Shown here one piece after another: positions 31,872 to 43,800 of a DNA stretch of 64,000 nucleotides (positions within the stretch are counted from its first letter, which is position 1; the number at the start of each line of letters is the position of its first letter). The notes below the pieces were generated by a model. The model was not told the origin of the DNA. It searched no databases and was given only the letters and a program-made list of their open reading frames with translations. A program made the translations under genes and the position numbers. The DNA lies in contig VTPC01003590.1 of assembly GCA_011009095.1 (NCBI GenBank), forward strand, positions 124,001 through 188,000. Direction: 5' to 3'. The DNA is from Ignelater luminosus. Taxonomy: Eukaryota; Arthropoda; Insecta; Coleoptera; Elateridae.

Positions 31872-34800
31872 TTAAGCAGCAGTACCCTCTTCTCCTTCTT
31901 CAGCCATGGAAGCGAGTCTTAACACACCTGATCTATTCCAAATAGCACTAGAGGTTCGTTTCAGTTTATGTGGTTCAATTGACGGGAAGAATTCTTTCAA
32001 ATTCACTGTTCTAGGTCCATTACAGTATAGACCTTGTTTTTGCTTCCCAAGACTGCGTAGACATTTCAACCTTGTTATTAACAGTTCCTCTGAAAAACAA
32101 ATATATAAGCCATTCATCACATTCATTTAGTAAATTTAGTAATATATACTTACTTTTCTGCCAAGCAGGTACAGTGAAAGATTTACCAGCATTAGAATCA
32201 TCTGAATCATAACAATCTTCCGTAGGAAGCATAGGAGTCTCATGTTTCAAATATGGAGGAATATTATCCTTATCACAAAGCTTCTTAGCTCTTTCTTGTT
32301 CTAATCTTTTTAATTCTTCTTTCTGTTTCTCTTCTGCAGCCTTCTTTTGAGCTATAGCTCGTTTACGTGCTGCCTCTTCTCGTTGTTTCAATAATTTCTC
32401 TTCTTTCTCTGCCAACATTTGTTTCAATTTCTCCTGTTTTATACGCTCTGCAGATTCTAATACTTTCTGTTTATCTTTCTCTATAGCATCGCGTGTTTGC
32501 TGTGCTCTTATCTGTCGCTCTTCTCGTTTACGTTTCTTCTCTTCGGTCAGTGCTTGAATCAATGCTTCCTTCTTAGATAGAGCCTCAGCTTCTTTTTGTT
32601 TTCGTTTCAATTCTCTTTCTCGAAACTCTGCTTGCGACGATTTAATAGCACTCTTTGGTTTAGCACTTATGGATGTATTATCCGTACTTGACTGATTTGT
32701 AAGGTAACCCTTTTGTTTATATTTCTCAGAAGCTGCTCCATTGTTTGTAAGAAGACTTTTCACTTTTGGAATTGCTCCTTGTTTTGCATAGTTCTTGAGA
32801 TTTGATTGGGGAGTTTCGTTTGCATTATCTTGAATAATCTGAAATAGTTTATAAAGTGAAATTATGATATACTATAATTATATTATTTTTATTGTAGCTT
32901 TGCACTGTGGTCTAGGTAATAAATTTAAATGTCTTCTTTTGTTTAGTTGTTTTTGAGTTATAACAAAAAAGGTAATTTTTTTAAATGGCAATCACTGCAG
33001 GTCTTGACATACCTGAATATACAATGCATCCAACATAGACATGATCAGCATGGGGATCTCAGAAACTATAAAAGATACGGTTAAATTGGGAAAATCTAAA
33101 AAGCTATTCAATCTTAAGTTTATTTGTTTTTAGAATGACCCCAAAAAATGGGGTGTTTTGACTATAACTTCCTTATTCTTGAGAATTTATAAATTGGGGG
33201 GAAAACCTTTTAGTAGGCACTTCTCTGTTTTCAATATCTTAGACTTATTGAAACTTTTATGCGACGTTTTGGTTTTTCAGAACCATAATTCGGTTCATTT
33301 TTTCTCACAGGTGTTGAATTGGATTCTGCATGGTTCAATAGAGAATCTTATGCAGGTTTCAACAATGTACATGTCAGATCACCCAATCACTCAATCTGTT
33401 AATAAAAATATAGCCCAGTAAAATTAGGTTCAAAAATGGGGGCTGCCTTCCAAAAATGAGTGGAGTTCTGAAAACTGTTTTAATCACTCAAGTAGGCCTC
33501 TAATATGAATAATCTGAGTTTGCCCCGATTTTCGAGTGGAACTTCAGCAATGATGTTGAAAAAACCTTGAGATTTTCAAACTTTTTATGATTTTTCTCAA
33601 AATTCCTTCAAAACCAAGCACTTAAGGGGCCATCCTTAAATTACATAACGCAAGATTGAACGATTTTTATACCCCCCTCCACTCCTTGTAACGCAACTTC
33701 AAAACCCCCTTGAATATTATGTAACGCAATACTCTAAGCCTACTACTTTTCATCCACCCATGGAGTTGAAAGGTATTTATTCACAGTAATAATGGGCATG
33801 ATATTAGATGCTTTATTCTCTGCAGTTGCAAGTTGACTACGCTCAAAATCATTTTATTATTATGTAATGTTACTCTTGACCCCTCCTGGTAACGCTACTC
33901 TGGAGCCCCATCCCCCTTGGAGCATTATGTAATTTAAAAACAGCCCCTAATCGAAAAGTCCACTATTAGCAAAAATGTAGAGTATTAAATTCTGTGTCAA
34001 TTGAGTACTATCAACACTTTGCAATTTGATCAAGTGGTCTTGTAGAAAAGCTATGTCAGAAAACGCCAATTTTTCACAGTTTTCTGACTTCAAGCTGAGC
34101 CCTTCAACGTTAAACAAACGCTGAGGACGCCGATACTTCAATTTTGGCCAGTGCTGTTGACGTTGCAACAGCATTCTGACTGTGTGGTTGTCGTTGGGGA
34201 GGACACCAACCTTCTTGTGATTCTGACTGCTTCAACCTCATTGTCCCCCAACATCTTTCTGCTGAAGCCAGGCAAAGGCAGACAAGACGATTTGAAGTTT
34301 TCCCAAGTAGCTAAAGACAACATACTATTCCTATAATTATGCATTCAGTGGCTGCAATACAACTTCGTTGTTTTTCGGTAAAGGAAAACTGAAACTCCTC
34401 AAGGCATTGGGGACAAACAATCTGCAGAAAGCAGCAGAGGTATTCAGCAAATCCAATACTACTGCTGACAAGTGCATAGCAGCCCTGTATTGTGCAGATG
34501 AAACAAAGCCATTAAATGTGCTACGCTATGAAATCTTTGAAAAATTTCTAACAAAGACATTATTCAATCTCGCCTCTTTGCATCCTACAAAAGCAGCTTC
34601 TCGACAGCATTCCATGAGGGCATATTTGCAGATGCAAGCATGGAAAAACAACCTACTGCAATGGAGCTGGAAGACTTCAAAATCCCGCCTTCCTGCCAGT
34701 TCTCACTACTAAAGAAGCAGCACCTAAGGAGCTCTTGAAAACCATATGCTGCACATGTGACAAAGGCTGCGATGGAGGTTGTTCCTGCAGGAAAAATGGC

Positions 34801-37800
34801 ATGAAGTGTACTACTATTTGTAAACCGTGCAAAGGCTAGTCCTGCACCAATGTTCAGACTGCAATTCCAGTTCTCAATCCTGATAACTGTGACATAGATT
34901 ATGATGACATTTAGGAGGAATGAAGAAAAGACCTCAACGATGGTCTGAATAATGAAGAAATGGAAGAATAATTAGAATTCATGTTATTGGGACCATCATC
35001 TGCCAAACATGTAAAAAAATAACACTGTACAGTTAAAATAAAAAAATGAAAACCACTACATAACTTAACATTAAGTTTTTTTACTCTTAGCAAATGTAGT
35101 TTCTGTTAAAAATGTGACGTCATACGGTTTTATATTTTATGTCACTGTTAAATTGTAACCTTGATGATTACCTCTATTCTGTCTTGTCCATTAGTTCACT
35201 GACGTTTCCCTTGCTTTACCTACCTAGTTCTATTCGATAGTAATGTAATTATATAATGTTTTCTTATATTAAAATACTTTTTCTCATTCAAGTGTCTCTG
35301 CATTTTTCTATAACTCATCAGGTTATGGACACGAGCACAATGTAAAACAGGCTCATAACAAAGAAGACAAAATAAGTTTTTTGTTTGTGCGTGTTCGTGG
35401 CACTAGTGTTCAGTGTTTTATAACTTTATATTTTTATCCTAAGTGATATATTTAATTTTAAATAATATACACGATACAAAAATATTAGCATTGAACTACT
35501 AGATTATCCAAATGTAACGATTGGAAATCTACCATGAGAATGTACCTAACCCACGATGATCTTTGCTGTTGCATTGAGCCTGAGTTGGACACGGATAAAA
35601 ACAGTGTTGCTGTGGATCCCAAAAAGGTACAAAAACCTTTAGCTAAAATTTGTTTGCATGTTAAGAAATCATGTTACGCTTATATCAGAGAGACAAAAAC
35701 AGCAAAAGAGGCATGGGATAACCTCCAAAAAGCTTATGAGAACAAGGGACTTGTTAGAAGATTAAGTCTGCTGAGGATTTTTTTTAGCATAAAATTATCT
35801 CAATGTCAGTCCATGGAGAGTTACATTACCAAAATAATAACTACTGCTCAGCAAATTGCTGCAATAAGTAAACCCATTGAAAATGAGTTCTTAGCAGTCC
35901 TGATGTTAAATGGATTTGCCAGCCTCATATGACTAATAGTAATAGCTTTGGAGAACTCAGGAGTAGATTTAACATCTGATTTAGTTAAGAACAAATTGCT
36001 CCAGGAAGACATAAAGTTAGATAAAAATGAACGAGAAGTAGCATTAGCAACAAAATCTAAACCATACTACAAGAGATTTATTTCAAAGTGCTACAAATGT
36101 CACCAGCAAGGATACAAGGCCTCTGAATGTAATTCGAAAAATGAAAAACAAAACAAAGGAAAACCTGGTTATAGAACTCATGATAAAAATAAAAATAATG
36201 GAAACAATTGGGCTATGTTTTCTGCACTGACCACAAAAACTGATCCCTCCAGCTGGTCTATCGACTCTGGTTGTACAAATCACATGACAGGAGGAAAGGA
36301 ATGTCTTATAAAAACCAGAGTAGACATGTTAGAGCATAAAATAACACTGGCAGATAATAAAAAACTACAATGTGATAGAATAGGAGACCCGTCCATAAAC
36401 ATTAATAACCAAAGTGTTCCAATTAAAGATGTGTTGTACGTTCCAGGTTGCGGTTTGAATTTGCTTTCAGGGTTTGCTTCAAAAGGATGTGATATTTATC
36501 AAAATGAAAAATTCAACATTATGGGCCAGGTCAAAGCTCATGTTGATTGTTCTGATGGACTGTACAGACTTAAAGCAAATGGAAGTAAATACTTAGCAAA
36601 TGCTGTTTACATTGACCAGGAAGAACTTTGGCGTAAATGATTGGCCCATTTGGACAGAAGATCCATGATAATATTAAAAAATAAAATGGCTACTGGCATA
36701 GAATACAATGAAGAAGGAAATCCACGCGTACTATGTTTTAATGGTAAACAAACCAGAACACCATTGAACAAATCAAAGAAAGGTACTTGTGCAAGCAAAG
36801 TGCTGGAACTGATCCATTCGGATTTGTGTGGACTCGTTGAAAAATCACATAGTGGAGCACGCTATTTGCTAACATTCATAGACGATTTCACAAGAAAAAC
36901 TTTTGGGTATGTAATAAAAAACAAAAGTGAGGTAATTGAAAAGTTCAAATGCTGAAAAGTCTTAGTTGGGAATGAAACAGGCTCAAAAGTGAAATATATT
37001 AGGATTGACAATGGTGGCGCTTTGCAGATTATCTGAGTGGACACGGCATAAATTCACCCGAGCGAAATGGCGTCAGTGAAAAAGGCAATAGAACAATTAT
37101 GGAAAAGTAAGAGTTATTGGGCTGAAGCGGCTAATACAGCCATTTACTTAAAAAACCGGTCACCAACTAAGGCATTAAAAAACGTTACTCCAGAAGAATC
37201 GTGGACAGGTCGCAAAGTAAATCTGCGTCATCTTAGAATCTCATACATCCACATTCCAAAACACTTTAGAGACAAATTAGACTTCAAAAATAAAAAACTT
37301 GTTGGATATAATACAGAATCTAAGTCTTATCCTGTAACTCACAAGATAACAAACTCTCGAGATGTAGTATTTATTGAAAACTGTTATTTTACAGAACAAA
37401 AGGATAATAACAACTGTTCTGAAATAGAAAAGACGCAAGTAGAGATTCAGTTGAGTGGTTGTGATACGATAATACATCCAATCAAACTGATCAGAATGAT
37501 GTAGTTGATCAGGAAAATGCAGCTGATAAGAACGATAGTTCTGATCTGGAAACTGAAAATACGGTAGTTGTGAATGAAACAGAGAGAAGATATCCTAAAC
37601 AAATTAGAAAACAAAAGGATTTTACTGATTTTGAGGTTTACAATATGATTTGTAATACCTCTGTACCACTGATAGTAACTGAAGCCAAATCTAAAGATGC
37701 TGACAGTTGGAGGGCTGCTATGGAAGAGGAATATCTTTCTTTTAAAGAAAATAGAGCCTGGACATTGGTCGAGAGACCTGAAAACACAAATGTGGTGAAA

Positions 37801-40800
37801 TGTAAATGGATTTTCAAACTAAAAAAAGGATTGTAAGGAAAAAGTAACAAGGCACAAAGTCCGTCTGGTTGCAAGAGGGTTCAGTCAGGAATTTAGAATG
37901 GATTATACAGAAACATTTTCCCCAGTAGTGAGAAACTGCTCAGTTAGATTTCTTTTAGCCTTGGCAGTAGACCTTGATATTGACCGCCTCAATGTAAAAA
38001 TGGTTTTTCTAAATGGCGACCTGAACGAAGAAGTGTACATGGAGCAACCAGAGGACTATTGTTAAAGGAGAGGAAAATAAAGTATGTCTTTTAAAGACAG
38101 CTATATATGGCTGAAAACAATCCTCTCACAGGTCACACAACGTACTTACATCACTAAACTTTAAAAGGCTAGAAAGTGAACCCTGCTTATATCAGTATAA
38201 AGACAAGGACATCTGCATCACAGCTCTTTACGTGGATGATATTATCATGTTGTGCAACAGTGAGACCTTGAAGCAAAGGATAAAACAAGGGTTGATGAAA
38301 ATCTTTAAAATCAAAGATTTGCGTCGTGCAGAATATCTCGGAAACTATTCAATTTAGAGCTTAACTTATTTTATAAACAATTAAAGAACGTAAAATTTTC
38401 CACAAAAAAGGTCATATGCATTTTTTGCTACACTCAATAGTTCAAGAGATAGAGGAATAAAATTTCTGTCGCGAATTGTAGAAAGTTGTCACTTGAACTC
38501 TCCTTGCACCGCACCGGTTGATTTGCAACAGTTGTTAAGTACATCTGATGACGTAAAACATCCAAGCTTTGAGTTTTTTTGAATCCGTATATAGACAGGA
38601 AAAAACTGTTGCCAGCATCACCAATATCATCTGTCTGCATATTGAGGTTGTTGGAAATTAGTAATCTGGTAAAAGCTACTATGTTTATAAAATACTGCAT
38701 GATTACAGTAACTTATCTTTGTTTTATCTTAAAACCAAATCATAATTATGTTTTCCAAATCCAGGGACGCGATTATTGTGATTTTATAATATACAGTAAA
38801 AATGACTTTTCCATAGAGAGAATTACAAAAGATAAACAAATGTGGCTAAGAAAATTACTGCCAAAGCTGAAAACTTTTTACATAAATTGTATGCTACTAG
38901 AGATAACTGATGATAAAATGAGGAATGAATGTACGGGAACCGGCAGAGAGGGTAGAAGCACACAAGAAGAGATATCTATACTTGAATAACTTTTCACTTT
39001 TAGCTTCTATTCAGAAAGGATAGGATTAGCTTCCTAAGTACAACAAAAAAAAAGCTTATAAAGTTGCCGATGACACTTTTATGATCAGCAAAAGGAGTTG
39101 CTTAAGACCTAATAATGTTTTATTATATTCTATAATTTTATTTTGATTTTGTTCTGCATGTAAATTGTGGTCTACACATAAACCACAGCGACATTATGAT
39201 TTGATGTAACTGATGTTCAAACAAAGCAAAATATTAACTAATTTCTAATTTTTCTCTCCGTCACCATAAAACTACCTAGTACTTTCATAAATACTGTCAC
39301 AAGAATAATCTTAGTTGCTATGAATAAAAAACAAGCGCAGCAGGTTTATGTTATGTATCATTTGATTGTTGATCTTTATGCTTCAAATATGTGTAGAAGT
39401 TTCAGTAAATAAAATGTTTTGAAAAATAAATTGGGGTGATAAAGAAAATAGGATTGCTGTAGTTGGACTTTATAAGTGCGGTATGGAAAGAGAGAAAAAT
39501 CTTCTCGACGTTACAGCCGCTAGGTTTTAGCCATAGGTTCGTGTATCAAGCTGTACAGTTGTTTAAGGATACTGGAGTAGTAGAAGACCGCCCAAGACCT
39601 GGAAGGCCATGCAGTATTCAAACACCAAAAACAATAAAAGCGGAAAAGCCTGAATTCAACGAAATCCTGTTCGAAAACAAAAAATTATGGCTCGCGAGAT
39701 GAAAATATTTCATGTATCCATGTCTCGCATTTTGAAGCATGATTTGAGATTATGTGCATATAAACGACACACCGGGCAACTGCTTACAGTGGAGTTAAAG
39801 AAGAAAAGAAAGGAAAAACGCAAGCAGCTATTAGCTCGATATGCGGATAACAAACACTGCAATATTTTTTTTACGGACAAGAAGATTTCCACAGTAGAAG
39901 AGTCATTCAATAAACAGAATGATAGAATACATGCTCATTCAACGAAAGAAGCATCAGAGCTTATTCCAAAGATTCAGCGTTGGGGGGGAGTTGCATATGA
40001 GGGAGTCACTTCTCTTCATTTTTGCGAAAAAGGCATGAAAACATCCGCTAAAATATATCAAGAGACCGTTTTAGAGGCAGTTGTGAATCCACTCAACCAA
40101 ACTCTATTTCAAGACAAGTCTTGGTCCTTCCAACAAGATTCTGCACCTGCACATAAGGTCAAAAAGACTCAAAGGTGGCTTGAGGAAAATGTGTCAGATT
40201 TTATTTCCCTGGAGCATTGGTCCGCTGCGAGCCCCGACCTGAACCCGACTATAAATTGTGGAGGCTATGGCTTGCTCTATGAGACACCCAAACATTGAGT
40301 CCCTAAAGCAAGCTCTTACTCGGGCAGTGGCTACCTTTCTTGTACTGGTATTGCGTGCTGCAATAGATGATTGGCCCAATCTACTTGAAGTTTGTTTAAG
40401 GGCAAATGGCAATTATTTTGAATAGATGTTTTGTAGTTTTCTTTGTTAATAGTTAGTAAATAAATGACAGAAGAATGATAGAAAAAGCATTTGTAGTTTT
40501 TATTTTATAGGAAAAAATGTTTATGACAGAAATTATGAAAGTACTAGGTATTGATTAGTTAAGGGTCCTCGGCAGTCAGGTGAAATTCTACGTATAGGCA
40601 ACCATTTATACACAGATTTCTTGACACTAATTCTTGTTAACAAGTTCATTTAAGTGCACTGAAGCAGAAAAAAGATTGCATTTTATCGTCCTACCTGAAA
40701 AATTCTAACTTGTACCCTTGTACAAATATTTTTAAAATAAATAGCACTGTAATAAAAAAGGTAAACGTTCATTTTTTTTATGAAACAATAGTACTTATAT

Positions 40801-43800
40801 TTTGATATATTTATTGCAACCATAAATATTCTGTTTGTAAAAATAATAACTTGTAATTTAATAGTTAAATTTCATACAGAACTGTTGAGATATAAATGCA
40901 ATTAAATTTTTCCTAAACAATTTTACTCCATGTCAGTCATTCTAATTTCGAAAATTAATCAGAATGTTCAGCAGGAACCAACAAGAAGGTCTGGAGTGAA
41001 CTCCTGCCAGGAAAATAAAGGGAAAGAGTTTTGTGTTAGTAATAAAAGGGTGGTTAGTTAAGAGCGATAAAGACCATGTCACAAATTTGAAACCATCTCC
41101 AATGACCCTGCTAGCATGTCTCTTACACTCAACCCTCCGAATATAAATGCAGCATGCACCCCTAATTTTTGTTTCTCACATAGCACCATAACAGAGGGCT
41201 TGTTTACATGACCGCTTGTCTGTTATAAATCACACACATCCCTTGCAAGTCTTCTAGTGGTAACATTGGTTTTCATATTTGAAAACGTGTGGACAATCAA
41301 TTGTGACAAGTTTTGTGCCAGGAAACTTGTTAATTATTAATTTTAGTTTGAATTCTTTTATTATGTGCAAAAAAAAAGAAGCAAAAAAAGCTATACTTGT
41401 CTTCTAAAAGAAAATCTCGCACTTACAATATGTACTAAATTAACTAAAACAGATTTACTTTATGCTTTAGTTTCCTAGTTTCCTTTACTTCACAATTTAA
41501 TGCAACGATTTCTCTTAATATAACCAGTAAGCAATAATATATTAGAAACGAAATTCATATTCTCAGAATTTTTATTATTAAAATTATCTCATGTTTCATC
41601 CACGTGTACAGAAATTGTAACTATGAATTCTAAACTTCACCCCGAGAAAAAATCTTTTGTTTTATAAATTTAGAACTACCAATCTTAAAACATCTTAATT
41701 AAAAGCAAACAAAAATATAAAAATTTAAATTTATCAATAACGTTTTACTTAGATTTAATAATGAGAAGAATTTAATGGCATTTTTACGCCCATCTTGTAC
41801 AAAACCAGGATGTATGCAGTACCTTTTATATTTTCTTTCTTTTTTAATTAAGATGTTTTAGGATTAGTAGGTACAGTAAAACTCTCTTTATAGACACCCT
41901 TTAATAGGGAATTTATAGTCCCGTCCTTGTTTATAAATTGTAAATAAATTATAAAATATAAAAAACTTCCACTAAAAAGAGATTAATTTTAATCCTCTAC
42001 GGTGCGAGTTATTTTTTTCTTAACAAATCCTTTTGTTGAATGCCTTCGCTCTTTAAAGTAAAAACTGGGAATTCTATAATTTTGCTTGTTCAGGTACATA
42101 ACTACGTTTATATCTTGCATTTAAGATTTCTCTGAGCTAACGGAACGTGGTGCAAACTGCAAACGTTCTTACAACGTGAATTATGATGCTTCTTCGGGTG
42201 TAGTATATTTATATCTTGGTATGTATAGCAAGCAATCTTCATTCTAAGACAAATAATAGAAAAAGCAGCAAAATTGGGAAATTCGTCTATGCTTTAGGGA
42301 CTTGATCAAAGCATTTGACAGAATAAAAAGAGAATACATGTGGAAAGTCCTGAAAGAGAGAGGAATTAACGAAGATCTGAAAGAGTTCATAAAAAGCTTA
42401 TATTCCAAGACAATTAACTACGTTAGAGTGAGGAACGAAAAATCAGACACGTTTGAATGTAGTAGCGGTTTCAAACAAGGATGTGTGATTAGTCCATTGT
42501 TGTTTAATATCATGTTGGACGAAGCAGTTAAGAAATGCAGGCAACAATGGAAACCATATAAAATAGAATACTAGAAAATGGAAGTAACTCGAATCTAGAA
42601 CTAAGCTATGCAGATGACATGGTAGTGTTTGGGAGCACAGAAGAGAACCTACAAGAAAACGTCAATATACTAAACAGACCTCTAAAAAGTTTAAACATGG
42701 AATGTAACACGGAAAAAACAAAAGCAATGATAGTAGTGGGGCAAAAATGTGAAACAATATAAAGATAGGAGGGAAACATGTAGAACAAAGTAATACGGTT
42801 AAGTATCTGGGAGGAATCACAACCAGTGTAGAGGCTGTAGAAGATGAAATTCACGGAAGACTATTAAAAACGGGAGGACTATACAACGCAATCAAAATCT
42901 CGTTTTTAAGTAAAAGAGAAATCCCACAAGAAGTAAAAGCCGAGGTGATCAAAAAGGTAGTAAAACCAATCCTTACACATACCTGTGAATCGTGGACAAC
43001 AAATGAGACAAAGAAGTAAAATTTCAGAGCCATAAACTTTTTCAAAAACCCATCCAAAAAAAAGGCCGCTTTTGATTATAATTCGAAACCGCTGCAAAAC
43101 ATCGCGTTTTGTAAGATTCACCCAATAAAAAATTTATTCTCTTTCCACCTACAAATTTGTTTACTAAACTGTTAAAAGATTCCGCTTGATTTGTGTCAAC
43201 ATCATGCAGCAAACTAGAAGCAAAATTCGCTACTCTACTTGTATATTTTTCAAAGCCAGAATATAAAGGACTTTTGTGAAATAATTCAAATAAATTGATT
43301 TCTCCAGTCTTTGGTCTTTTACAAAAATATTTGTAGGAATTGTTGACATCTTTGCAAAACATAATATGCCATGGACCATTTAAAATATTTTCCTTCAGTT
43401 TAGAAATCTTTTCATGAAGTGGAACATTTTTGTTCTTCCAGAACTTCATAGCATCTACAACTGCAGTTCCAAACTGTAAAATATTATTTTTTTTAAAAAA
43501 AGGCGAATTTTAATATCCAGTTTAGACATCTTTGATAATTCATGAATTTCTTAAAATGTGATTTCGACATTTGATTTTTTCTACAAAAGATGTAAATAAC
43601 CAATTTCTGCCCAACTATTCACTAAAGACCATATAACTTTAGTAACAAAAACTCCTCTACCCATAATAGTATTACTTTACTGTTAATACTTTTGTAAGTT
43701 CTTACCTGTTAGGTACCTCTTTATCAAAAGAATTGCAGTCATCCTCTCTTTATTTTCATTTTAATGTTTCCTAAAAAATCTCATTTAGACAAATTGGTGA

